A stretch of DNA of 20,823 nucleotides, taken from IMG/VR virus record IMGVR_UViG_3300032213_002760, positions 1 through 20,823 of that record; one strand, given 5' to 3'. Shown piece by piece: positions 1 through 7,795 of this stretch. This stretch comes from a virus. A program made the position numbers and the translations under genes. The notes beneath the pieces were generated by a model, which made no database searches, was not told the origin of the DNA, and saw only the letters and a list, made by a program, of their open reading frames with translations. Numbering within the stretch: position 1 is the stretch's first letter; every line of letters begins with the position of its first letter.

Positions 1-439
1 TAGGGTATCCTTCACTAACTTCTAATATTTGGTCTAAACTACCCCAATGTTCTATCATATGTGCTCTAATAACATCAGCACCTTCTAACTCCGCTTGTTC
101 TATAAGTTCTAATGTATTATCTACAGGTAAATTATCTGCATCATGATGTAAAACCCAATCTACTTCATCTTTTGGAATCATTCTAACTAATTCATCCATA
201 CTTTCATTATGTTTGAAGTTCCAACCAGTTCCATAATCTTCTGTTGCTCTCTGATATTTAACTTTTTTACCTAATGAATCTATTAAATCAAATGTAGATT
301 TTGATACATTATCATCCATTATTAAAAAATACAAATGAGAACATAGTTTAGCATTCTCTTTTATTGAAAGATGTATTAAATCTAATCCAACTTTAACTTC
401 ATCTATTGATGCCAATCGCATCATTGCTCCTAATCTCAT
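1..439 (-). CDS. Family 2-like glycosyltransferase, C-terminus cut by window edge
   Basis: The reading frame is open from an ATG at 439 to the left edge (146 codons), so only the N-terminal part is visible. The start overlaps the stop of the upstream HNH gene as ATGA, which supports this start and suggests translational coupling. Residues 94-103 read DWVLHHDADN; the D100-A-D102 element matches the DxD metal/nucleotide-sugar motif of GT-A enzymes, and DWVLHxDAD is typical of family 2-like transferases. An earlier segment, LIMDDNVSKSTFDLI (39-53), sits where family 2 enzymes have their D(D/N)GSxDxT element. A soluble transferase moving a sugar from a nucleotide donor is inferred. The acceptor is unknown: it could be a host envelope glycan, virion protein or DNA. 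The neighbouring glycosyltransferase and Thr-rich tail proteins make virion protein attractive. The missing C-terminus prevents family assignment. Confidence 0.7.
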   Translation of the reverse strand, partial: MRLGAMMRLASIDEVKVGLDLIHLSIKENAKLCSHLYFLIMDDNVSKSTFDLIDSLGKKVKYQRATEDYGTGWNFKHNESMDELVRMIPKDEVDWVLHHDADNLPVDNTLELIEQAELEGADVIRAHMIEHWGSLDQILEVSEGYP

Positions 440-774
440 AATGTATATTGGTTTTTACCTGCGTGTCTATTTTCTTTAACCATTTGTTTTAGATTATCAC
501 TTTGACTTCCCCAATACAAATTATCAACTGAATTATTTGTTGGGTTATTATCCCAATGACAAACATTAGGTAAGTTATTTGGATTAGGTATAAATGCCTG
601 AGCAACTACTCTATGAATTAAAAACCATTTTCTTTGTATTTTTATGGTTTTATATCCACCTGTATTATTAGATAATTTTTGTATTGTTTTAGTTCTATCA
701 TTTATTACTTCTCCATTTACTGATATTTGGTAATTTGATAATGAGTTTGAGTAAAATGTTTTCCAATTTTTCAT
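436..774 (-). CDS. HNH homing-type endonuclease (NUMOD4 + HNH_3-like)
   Basis: A 112-aa protein with two recognisable parts. Residues 3-25 (W4, Y8, S13-Y15-I17-S18, G21-V23) resemble the NUMOD4 motif found beside HNH domains. Residues 53-94 resemble the HNH_3 domain: IHRVVAQAFIPNP (53-65), then VCHWDNNPTNN (71-81) with H73, D75 and N81, then NLYW (85-88) and N94. Such proteins are free-standing, site-specific DNA nicking or cutting enzymes that spread their own gene between related phages. It lies between two glycosyltransferase genes, 27 bp after the first and overlapping the second by 4 bp (ATGA). This is consistent with insertion into a pre-existing cassette. No intron or split host gene is evident on either side. 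A packaging-type HNH role is less likely because the gene is far from the terminase genes. Confidence 0.85.
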   Translation of the reverse strand: MKNWKTFYSNSLSNYQISVNGEVINDRTKTIQKLSNNTGGYKTIKIQRKWFLIHRVVAQAFIPNPNNLPNVCHWDNNPTNNSVDNLYWGSQSDNLKQMVKENRHAGKNQYTL

Positions 775-801
775 AGTTTTTTATTTGTAATATACGAAAA
801 A

Positions 802-1746
802 TTATTGTAATAAACAACTTTTTCTACCCACATCTTGCATCCAATTCCAATAATGCCAACTTGCGGTATTTTGGTTTGGTTCTTTTGCAGTAAGATATGG
901 TAATTGATTCATATATTCAGCTTTGTAAAACAATCCACTATTAGAATCTGTTACACCCGCATTATGCATTATGTTTAACTTAAAGTATTCGTTTTCGGAA
1001 GAAGTCCCCCAACTAAACTCAAAGTTAGGGTGGCAATTTGTTTTGTATCCCAATCTCCACGCACCCCAAAGCACACTCCACATATCTGAACACCATATTT
1101 GTAATTCGTGATGTGTTGGGTCTAACTCTTTTTTAATTCTATTTAACTCACTAATTTCTTTGTATAGATTTTCAGAATCTGATTCTACTCTATTCCAAAA
1201 TAGAAAATCAACACCTTTCATAAGATATTGTGCTCCAATAGCATTCATTTCGTTTTTTTCTATTACACTTTCTTCTATTTGCATTATCTTACACATCTCA
1301 TTTATTACATCATCTCCTTTAGATTTAATGTAAGAGTGTGCAATATACCAACGTGTATCTGAACCATACCATTGATTATCATTTATCATATCATCGGTAA
1401 TCCATTCACTAATTGGTTTAGTAAATATGATGTCTGAATCATGGTAAAATATAGCATCTGTTGAAAGGTATGCGTGTTTTAACCAATGTTGTTTTAAGAT
1501 GTTAGGTCTGATTGATGAAATGTAATGTTTTGTTTCTCTCGTATCATCATAGAAAAAGAAACGTGCCGCATAACCATTTGCTAATTTATTCCATTCTTCA
1601 GGAATAACTCCATTTTGTTTCCAACATACAATATCTACCATATTAGGATTTACTCCCATTGCGATAAAGTTGTTCAAAAGGACTTCTACTTGCCATGCAT
1701 AGTATAAAGTAGCCGGCTGAGCACATACGAATCGTAGGTTTCTCAT
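802..1746 (-). CDS. GT-A-fold glycosyltransferase (unassigned family)
   Basis: A 314-aa protein that I recognise as a GT-A-type transferase from its overall pattern. The N-terminus FVCAQPATLYYAWQVEVLL (6-24) is followed by SIRPNILKQHWL (78-89), then FYHDSDIIFTKP (100-111), whose D103-S-D105 is a DxD motif with the strand/loop context typical of nucleotide-sugar binding. Late residues DMWSVLWGAWRLG and NIMHNAGV fit the conserved acceptor-side Trp and the His that often completes the metal site. The arrangement (xPx-Y-x-WQ near the start, then RP..L..W, then HDxDIIF) recalls eukaryotic-type peptidyl O-glycosyltransferases such as hydroxyproline arabinosyl/serine galactosyl enzymes. That likeness is from memory and is only suggestive. 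The gene follows two Thr-tract tail proteins, which are plausible acceptors. A 7-bp inverted repeat (1748-1771) ends one base before the ATG. Modification of host surface glycans is the alternative. Confidence 0.7.
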   Translation of the reverse strand: MRNLRFVCAQPATLYYAWQVEVLLNNFIAMGVNPNMVDIVCWKQNGVIPEEWNKLANGYAARFFFYDDTRETKHYISSIRPNILKQHWLKHAYLSTDAIFYHDSDIIFTKPISEWITDDMINDNQWYGSDTRWYIAHSYIKSKGDDVINEMCKIMQIEESVIEKNEMNAIGAQYLMKGVDFLFWNRVESDSENLYKEISELNRIKKELDPTHHELQIWCSDMWSVLWGAWRLGYKTNCHPNFEFSWGTSSENEYFKLNIMHNAGVTDSNSGLFYKAEYMNQLPYLTAKEPNQNTASWHYWNWMQDVGRKSCLLQ

Positions 1747-1747
1747 A

Positions 1748-1771
1748 AGTTGTTTTTATTATTTAACAACT
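1748..1771 (-). repeat. Inverted repeat next to the glycosyltransferase start
   Basis: On the minus strand AGTTGTT and AACAACT form a perfect 7-bp stem around a 10-nt A/T loop, in the only gap (47 bp) between the 189-aa gene and the glycosyltransferase gene. The stem ends one base before the ATG. No T-tract follows the stem, so it is not a classical terminator. It could affect translation of the transferase or mRNA processing. It is short and AT-rich, so chance is possible. Confidence 0.35.
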
Positions 1772-1793
1772 ATTTTACTATTATGTAGTTAAA

Positions 1794-2363
1794 CTAACAC
1801 GTTCCACCTTCTGTTGGATAAGTTGCATTTGTAATACCAAATGTTCCTTCTTGTGCACATTGAGAACCACCTGAACCATTTGATACGAAATCACCACCAG
1901 GTGTTCCATCACAATTTGTCCAACTTAAAGTACAAGGTACTCCGTATTCATTATCACAAGCCCAAGTATAAGTTCTACAAGTAGGAGCTATTGTTGTAGT
2001 TGTAGTTGTTGTTGGTGCTCCTGTAGTAGTTGTAGTAGGTGCTCCTGTGGTTGTAGTAGTAGGAGGACCTGAATATGTAGTTGTGGTTGTAGCAGGTGCA
2101 GCAGTAGTAGTAGTTGTAGTAAAGTTTAATGTTTTTATTATTTCATTTTCATTACATCCTGCAGACAAATTTATTAACTTAATACATTTTGTAATATCGG
2201 GTATTGTTATATTAACAGTTGAACCTAAATCAGGTAAATATAAATTAGTACTACCACTAAACTCTGAATAACTTACGCAATCAGTAGAATAGTAGGCATC
2301 ATATAATGGACCGGATTTTCCCCCGTCAGCACTTAAAGTTATTTGTATTGTTGTATTTCCCAT
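1794..2363 (-). CDS. Thr-tract (mucin-like) accessory tail protein
   Basis: A 189-aa protein of unknown family with three parts: an N-terminal beta-rich domain (1-80; NTTIQITLSADGG, Cys29, Cys60, Cys70), a poly-Thr linker (about 82-127) built from TTTTT blocks separated by AAPA, YSGPP, GAP and IAP, and a C-terminal Cys-rich module (128-189; six Cys) ending GGTC. The same linker style and small Cys-rich modules occur in the 1103-aa protein immediately upstream, six bases away, so the two probably work together in the tail fibre or tip. No signal peptide or membrane segment is visible. Thr codons in the linker vary (ACA, ACT, ACG, ACC), so the repeat is conserved at the protein level more than in DNA. 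Possible jobs are a secondary adhesin or decoration protein. Function is inferred from context only. Confidence 0.75.
   Translation of the reverse strand: MGNTTIQITLSADGGKSGPLYDAYYSTDCVSYSEFSGSTNLYLPDLGSTVNITIPDITKCIKLINLSAGCNENEIIKTLNFTTTTTTAAPATTTTTYSGPPTTTTTGAPTTTTTGAPTTTTTTTIAPTCRTYTWACDNEYGVPCTLSWTNCDGTPGGDFVSNGSGGSQCAQEGTFGITNATYPTEGGTC
1983..2120 (-). repeat. Degenerate ACN (poly-Thr) triplet repeat
   Basis: This codes for the Thr linker of the 189-aa protein: runs of five to seven Thr codons punctuated by Ala/Gly-Pro spacers. Synonymous Thr codons are mixed, so it is not a pure microsatellite, but it shares many short identical segments with the linkers of the 1103-aa gene. Confidence 0.9.
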
Positions 2364-2369
2364 AGTATT

Positions 2370-5300
2370 TTAAGGACAACTACATCCGTTTATTGTTCCA
2401 AATAATTCAGTTTTACCACTCAAATCAGTTATTGTGCCAGTTGATACATAACAGAAACCACCACCACTATATAGATAATTACCAGATGATATTTGTCCTG
2501 TATAATAGTAATTTACATTTGTTTCACCACACAAAATCAATCCACTATAAATTATAGGAGCTGCCGTTGTCGTTGTAGTAGTAGATGTACTTGTAGTTGT
2601 TGTTGTATTAGAACATAATGTAAATGGTCCTGATGATTCAAATGTTCCAACACTATCTCTTGCATCTAATGTGTAAGTAGTTCCTCCACATTTACCAGTA
2701 TATGTGTTAGTTGCAGGGTAGTTATTCCAAGCACCACCATCTAATCTTGTTTGATATCCTGTGCCTGAACCACCTGTAATATTTGTAATGTTAATTGCCC
2801 CATCACACGCAGAAGGATAACTAGCACAATCATTATATCCAGTCACTATCAATGCTGATAATGTTGTTGTGGTTGTAGTTGGTGTAGCAGTTGTGGTTGT
2901 TGTAGTTATTGATGCTTGACAATCTTCACAAGTTGAGTGTTCTGAAACAACAGTTATTTGAGCTCCACCAACCGTAGTAGGACCAACTATTGTATAACAT
3001 AAACCATTACTTCCTAATATAATTTCACCAGGTGATTGATTACCTGTATATACTGCTCTTTGGTCAGCAGGAGTTGTAGTTCCGCAAGGATAATACAAAT
3101 CATACGATTGGAATGCCAACGTAGTAGTTGTAGTAGTTGTTGCCAACGTAGTAGTTGTGGTAGTAGGTGCTGCCGTAGTTGTAGTCGTTGTTGGATTACA
3201 AGCTATTTTATCAGTTACTACTCCAACATTTATAACATATCTCCAAGTACCATCTGAATAGAATCCAGTTGCTAACGTAGTACCTCCACAACTATTATAT
3301 AATGTATCTCCTATTACAATTGAACCCGAGGTATTTTTGTATGCAGTAACATCAGGCGCACTTGCATCACAAGTTGTATCATAAACAGGAGTTAAATTAA
3401 ATCCATAACAAGCCGTTGTTGTCGTTGTTGGTGCTCCTGTGGTTGTCGTAGTAGGAGCTGCCGTTGTAGTAGTCGTGGTTGTTGGAGCTCCTGTCGTTGT
3501 TGTTGTCGGTGCTGCAGTTGTTGTTGTAGTCGTAGTAGGTGCTACTGTAGTTGTAGTTGTTGGTGTTCTAGTAGTTGTTGTAGTAGGAGCAATAGTAGTT
3601 GTTGTTGTAGTATTAGGACCACAACCACAACTTCCACACGATGTTCCTAAATTTGTTGCTATTAATCCAGGAGATATAAATGTTATTGAATTAACAACAA
3701 CACATCTTGTCAAAGTTTCACCAGGAGCTACTACTGTAACTCTTATATTACAAGTTATACCTTCTTGATAATTAACTTGTAAATTACCACTTGTATTAGG
3801 ATTATAGAAAGTATAATTTGTCGCACATACAATAGTTGCAGTTGTAGTAGTTGTTGTAGGTGCTAATGTTGTAGTTGTTGTAGATGCTAATGTTGTAGTT
3901 GTTGTAGGTCCTAATGTTGTAGTTGTTGTTGGTAAAGTATAATATCTAGGATAAATTGAGTTGTAGTTAGTTATCATTTGATTAGTTGATAACGAACAAG
4001 TATAAACAGCTGCTATTTGGAATTTACTTCCACTTCCATATACGCCTCCACCAGTTAAAGGAGCTCCAAATATTCTAAATACTAAATCTGAACCAACTGT
4101 ATTAGTAGATGAATAACTACCAGTTATACCATCTATACAATAATTTCCACTATTAGTAGAATCATCAAATGATACTTGTGCAATATGCCAAGCATTATTA
4201 GATGAACCACTAGATGAACCAACTGGTATTCCAGGTGCAGAATATACAAGAGATGTAGTTTGACTACCACTCGATGCCATACCATACTGATTATTACCAG
4301 GGTCTTGGTCTTGGTCTTGTAATAATGGAGTTCCTAAATCAGATATATTTTCAGTTTTATTATCACCATAATAAGATAATACTAATGTATAAGCTGAAGT
4401 ATTTAAATTAGGGAATATAATACCATCTAAACTTCCTGTATTTAATTCTAATACAGGAGTTGATAATGCAGATGTATTATAATTCCAATTACCTAATGTT
4501 TGAATAGTTGCATTGTTATTTGCTTTACTAATATCATATATTGTACTTCCACTATTATTGTATGAAGAAGTAAATGCAATATCAATTAAAGAGAATATGC
4601 ATCCACTAACTGGCAACGAACCACTTGGTATTACAGGTGATAATGTAGTTGTAGTAGTAGTTGGTGCAAGTGTTGTTGTAGTAGTCGTAGTAGTTGGAGC
4701 TACTGTTGTTGTAGTTGTTGAAGCAGGAACGCAAGTTGCACCCTGTGTAATAGTAGAACTATCACCAGTTAAACCTTTACCATTTTCATAACAACATACA
4801 ACCAATGGAGTTCCAGCAGTTACAGGTGTTGTTGTAGTTGAACTTTCACCACATAATACATAAGTTGCAGTTTGAATTCCACTACCTGCATTAAATGTAA
4901 ACACATAACAATTACCTAATGCATTTGTTGTCGTAGTTGTTGTAGTAGGTGCTAACGTAGTAGTAGTAGTTGGTGTTCTAGTTGTAGTTGTTGTAGTAGG
5001 TGCTAACGTAGTAGTTGTTGTAGGAGCAATTGTACTAGTTGTAGTAGTAGTTGGTGCTCCCGTAGTAGTACTTGTTGTTGTAGTTGGACCTGATGTAGTT
5101 GTAGTAGTTGTAAATGAACTAGTCAACGCAAATGTATAATCAAAATCACAAGCCAATTCAGGTATAATAGTTGATATTACATCGTTTAGAATTGGTCCTA
5201 ATAATTGTAAAGAACACTCACCTGTAGATAAGTTATAATCATTAATTGCACGAAGGTGATAATAGTTTCCTCTGAACTCAACAATATCGTTAAGTTCCAT

Positions 5301-5681
5301 ATGGAAATAATCAGCTAAAGGTATAATTGCTTCACAATCTAACAAACGAGTTTGAGGATTATATAACAAATTTACATATCTTTCCCAATATGTAGAATAT
5401 AAAGATGCTGAAGGTGCTGAACCATATGCAGCAGGTTCGTTATTAAATAAAAGAGATAATGAAGATGAATCTGGTGTATTTCCACTATAATTATCAAAGT
5501 ATGGAAACGCATTAAATGGTCTTTGTTCTATTGAAGATGTTGAACCATTAGTAAATCCTTCTATAAAATATGTATCAGTTGTTTTAGTTCCGTTATAAAA
5601 ATAAATATGCGGCAAGACACGAGCAGGTTTGTAATCAATACTGCTTATGAATGTAGGAATAAATATTTTATTATTTGCCAT
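2370..5681 (-). CDS. Modular tail fibre/adhesin with poly-Thr linkers
   Basis: A 1103-aa protein. Residues 1-185 form a domain I associate with Bacteroidota phage tail proteins (YWERYVNLLYNPQTRLLDCE at 98-117; NDIVEFRGNYYHLRAIND at 131-148) and probably anchor it to the tail. The rest is modular. Thr linkers lie at about 190-252, 321-347, 585-615, 690-756, 830-854, 926-942 and 1026-1041. Between them are Cys-rich modules (253-320, 616-689, 757-829, 855-925, 1042-1103), a laminin-G/concanavalin-like module (348-584, ending in an IAAVYTCSLS...NYNSIYPRYY pattern) and an SprB-like module (943-1025). The start overlaps the upstream stop as TAATG, so it is coupled to the 704-aa tail gene. A receptor-binding fibre with long, stiff, possibly glycosylated stalks is inferred. 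Modules 855-925 and 1042-1103 look paralogous (CG..., YTG, GLCY/GFCY). No enzymatic motif is visible. Confidence 0.8.
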   Translation of the reverse strand: MANNKIFIPTFISSIDYKPARVLPHIYFYNGTKTTDTYFIEGFTNGSTSSIEQRPFNAFPYFDNYSGNTPDSSSLSLLFNNEPAAYGSAPSASLYSTYWERYVNLLYNPQTRLLDCEAIIPLADYFHMELNDIVEFRGNYYHLRAINDYNLSTGECSLQLLGPILNDVISTIIPELACDFDYTFALTSSFTTTTTTSGPTTTTSTTTGAPTTTTTSTIAPTTTTTLAPTTTTTTRTPTTTTTLAPTTTTTTTNALGNCYVFTFNAGSGIQTATYVLCGESSTTTTPVTAGTPLVVCCYENGKGLTGDSSTITQGATCVPASTTTTTVAPTTTTTTTTLAPTTTTTTLSPVIPSGSLPVSGCIFSLIDIAFTSSYNNSGSTIYDISKANNNATIQTLGNWNYNTSALSTPVLELNTGSLDGIIFPNLNTSAYTLVLSYYGDNKTENISDLGTPLLQDQDQDPGNNQYGMASSGSQTTSLVYSAPGIPVGSSSGSSNNAWHIAQVSFDDSTNSGNYCIDGITGSYSSTNTVGSDLVFRIFGAPLTGGGVYGSGSKFQIAAVYTCSLSTNQMITNYNSIYPRYYTLPTTTTTLGPTTTTTLASTTTTTLAPTTTTTTATIVCATNYTFYNPNTSGNLQVNYQEGITCNIRVTVVAPGETLTRCVVVNSITFISPGLIATNLGTSCGSCGCGPNTTTTTTIAPTTTTTRTPTTTTTVAPTTTTTTTAAPTTTTTGAPTTTTTTTAAPTTTTTGAPTTTTTACYGFNLTPVYDTTCDASAPDVTAYKNTSGSIVIGDTLYNSCGGTTLATGFYSDGTWRYVINVGVVTDKIACNPTTTTTTAAPTTTTTTLATTTTTTTLAFQSYDLYYPCGTTTPADQRAVYTGNQSPGEIILGSNGLCYTIVGPTTVGGAQITVVSEHSTCEDCQASITTTTTTATPTTTTTTLSALIVTGYNDCASYPSACDGAINITNITGGSGTGYQTRLDGGAWNNYPATNTYTGKCGGTTYTLDARDSVGTFESSGPFTLCSNTTTTTSTSTTTTTTAAPIIYSGLILCGETNVNYYYTGQISSGNYLYSGGGFCYVSTGTITDLSGKTELFGTINGCSCP
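3414..3614 (-). repeat. Longest uninterrupted Thr-linker array in the 1103-aa gene
   Basis: This codes for residues about 690-756: eight TTTTT-type blocks separated by IAP, RTP, VAP, AAP, GAP, AAP and GAP. The order AAP-T-GAP-T is used twice in tandem, suggesting past internal duplication. Synonymous Thr codons are scrambled. Confidence 0.85.
4926..5114 (-). repeat. N-proximal Thr-linker array in the 1103-aa gene
   Basis: This codes for residues about 190-252, joining the tail-anchor domain to the modular part. TTTTT blocks are separated by GAP, IAP, LAP and RTP. It is the second large degenerate ACN array; smaller ones lie at 4641-4721, 3837-3929, 3120-3194, 2856-2906 and 2559-2606. Confidence 0.85.
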
Positions 5682-7795
5682 TAGTCTCTTGCGCTAGTTT
5701 GTGCTATAAAGTTTAATACTGATGATGACATATCCGTATCAGTTAAAGTATAAGTATATGTAGTATTTGCACTACCACTATATAAATCAACAGTTCCTGC
5801 ATCAGTTATTTTTATTAATTGTGCAGTTTGATATGTTGTTCCACTTGCAACTGATGTAAATACTACATCATTACCAATTGTTACACTTCTATAATTGTAT
5901 CCTAATATATTCGGGTCAAAATTATATGCATCAGTAAATGGAGATGATACACCTGTTGCTGCAATTGCTACATAGTTTGTTTGAACTTGTAAGAATGATT
6001 CAGCAAGACCAGATGTAGATGTTTTAGTTTGAACTATTGAACCTGCTCTAAATCCACCTTGATTTATATTAGTAGAACCTGATGTTCCAGTTCCTGCTAA
6101 ATAAACTAATGGAGATGATGCAAAACCTGTTTTAACATTAAACTCACCTTGTGAAAAGTAATTCTCTGTATCAACATAATAAGATTTACCATATTCTCTA
6201 CCTGCTCCTTTACTAAATTGTTGTGAAACATAATCACCATCTAACGTATCACCAAAGTTTAACTTATTTACTGCTAAATTATTTACAAGAGTTACTGCAA
6301 TATTTTTATCTAAATTGATATATCTGTTAAAGTTCTTCACTTGTCCCATTTTATACCAATCATTAAATGTTTCAACTATAAACTCTTTAGGACGTAATTT
6401 GTTAGGATATATTACTAAATTAAATTTCTTCTGTAATGATGAAATGAAATCAATTAATTTTATACCAACAGTACCAAAGGGCATGTTAGATGCAATATCC
6501 ATTATTTGTCCATCTCCACCTTGATTTACTTTTTGTATTTCCAAATAAGCTGATACACTATTTTGTGGATTTAAAGTTACTTGTAAGTTTGTGTTTGAAG
6601 GAGTTCCAACCCAATATAAATAAAATCTATGTTTACCAGGTGGTAGGATTTGAGTTTGAAATTGGTTTGTTAAAGTAAATCTTTGTGTTCTAGTAGTTCC
6701 ATTATTGTATGTCTGAACCTCCCTCATATAATCGTTTATTGCAGTTAAACCTGTAAATGATTCTATTATAGTAAAACCATCATCACTTGCTACTACTAAT
6801 GAAAATTGTGGCATATTGTTAGTTGCCGCAAGTGGTTTAACTTCAAAATCTAATTTAATTTCACCTCTAATAGATGAACTAAAATCAGTTGTATAAGCTA
6901 ACGATGAACTTAAATTGCCAGCAGGGTTTGCTTCTATATTATACCAATCTAAAGGAACTAAAGTAGATACACTTGCAGTTACGTTTGTTCCACCACTACC
7001 TGATATTGGAGATATTCTAAATAAACCATAGGTTTCTAAATCTATGTTCTCCATTATTGGGTAACGTAATTTGTTATTACAAATCATATACACATTATCT
7101 AACCACTTCTGTTCAAAGAATGAAGATGAATAAGTGTATCCGTATGTATCAAAGATTGCATCCCATACTGCTTTTACTCTAATAGCAGGTTTATAATCTT
7201 GCACACACAAAGAACCAGAAGGTTCATCGATTCCATAATTTGCAACTGAAGGATTATAAACAATCTCTTGTCCATATTCAGCCATTGGATAAACAATACT
7301 ACCACTAAACAAATCTCCATTCCATGATGAAGATATATTACTTAAAGATGCAGTATGATTGTATTGAGATAATGATGAAGTTAAATCAGTTAAGAAACTT
7401 CTATTAACTTCTCTTGCAAATGAAGATAAACCACCATAAATGGTTACTTCATAAGAATCAATAAACTTATTAGCTATTACATTTACTTTATTTAATTGTA
7501 AGTATCCGTTAGCAAGGTATATTCCACCAAAATCAAAGTATGCTGGAACTTTAACGTTTGACTTAAATAAGAATGGTGATTGGATTGATATATCGTAGCA
7601 ATGCTCAAAGAAAGCATTATTAACTTTTGAACCAGGTATTGTTATTTGGCGTGTAAAATCAGCAGGGAGTATTCCCAAATCAAATAGACCAGTTACGTTA
7701 TCTGATAAAAGAATTTGTTCATCCTTAAATAGGTCTAACTGTTGTCCATTTGCTATTAACTTAAATACAAAACCTTGTGTAGATATAATACCCAT
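5681..7795 (-). CDS. Distal tail/baseplate structural protein
   Basis: A 704-aa protein. The N-terminal region (GILPADFTRQITIPGSKVNN at 41-60, then AFFEHCYDI, then KVPAYFDFGGIYLANGYLQL at 82-101) matches a pattern I associate with large tail or baseplate proteins of Bacteroidota phages. The middle (about 430-530) has helical and mixed segments such as VGIKLIDFISSLQKKFNLVI and KEFIVETFNDWYKMGQVKN, which recall central tail-hub proteins that sit at the tail tip. It is coupled at both ends by one-base TAATG overlaps with the 389-aa and 1103-aa genes, which suggests the three products form one sub-assembly. There is no peptidase, lysozyme or hydrolase motif that I can see. The tail location is well supported by context; equivalence to a hub (Tal-like) protein is inference. 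Confidence 0.7.
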   Translation of the reverse strand: MGIISTQGFVFKLIANGQQLDLFKDEQILLSDNVTGLFDLGILPADFTRQITIPGSKVNNAFFEHCYDISIQSPFLFKSNVKVPAYFDFGGIYLANGYLQLNKVNVIANKFIDSYEVTIYGGLSSFAREVNRSFLTDLTSSLSQYNHTASLSNISSSWNGDLFSGSIVYPMAEYGQEIVYNPSVANYGIDEPSGSLCVQDYKPAIRVKAVWDAIFDTYGYTYSSSFFEQKWLDNVYMICNNKLRYPIMENIDLETYGLFRISPISGSGGTNVTASVSTLVPLDWYNIEANPAGNLSSSLAYTTDFSSSIRGEIKLDFEVKPLAATNNMPQFSLVVASDDGFTIIESFTGLTAINDYMREVQTYNNGTTRTQRFTLTNQFQTQILPPGKHRFYLYWVGTPSNTNLQVTLNPQNSVSAYLEIQKVNQGGDGQIMDIASNMPFGTVGIKLIDFISSLQKKFNLVIYPNKLRPKEFIVETFNDWYKMGQVKNFNRYINLDKNIAVTLVNNLAVNKLNFGDTLDGDYVSQQFSKGAGREYGKSYYVDTENYFSQGEFNVKTGFASSPLVYLAGTGTSGSTNINQGGFRAGSIVQTKTSTSGLAESFLQVQTNYVAIAATGVSSPFTDAYNFDPNILGYNYRSVTIGNDVVFTSVASGTTYQTAQLIKITDAGTVDLYSGSANTTYTYTLTDTDMSSSVLNFIAQTSARD

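Noticed and set aside
2047-2271. Plus-strand open frame rich in Val
   Set aside because: It is the antisense shadow of the poly-Thr codons; the same applies to plus-strand frames near 3439-3768 and 4513-4791.
4300-4320. Short GGTCTT tandem repeat (three units)
   Set aside because: It simply codes for a Gln-Asp repeat in the laminin-G-like module and is too short to say more.
2559-5114. Thr-codon arrays as a CRISPR or classical minisatellite
   Set aside because: There are no constant repeats with unique spacers; the units are codon-level, degenerate and inside a coding frame.
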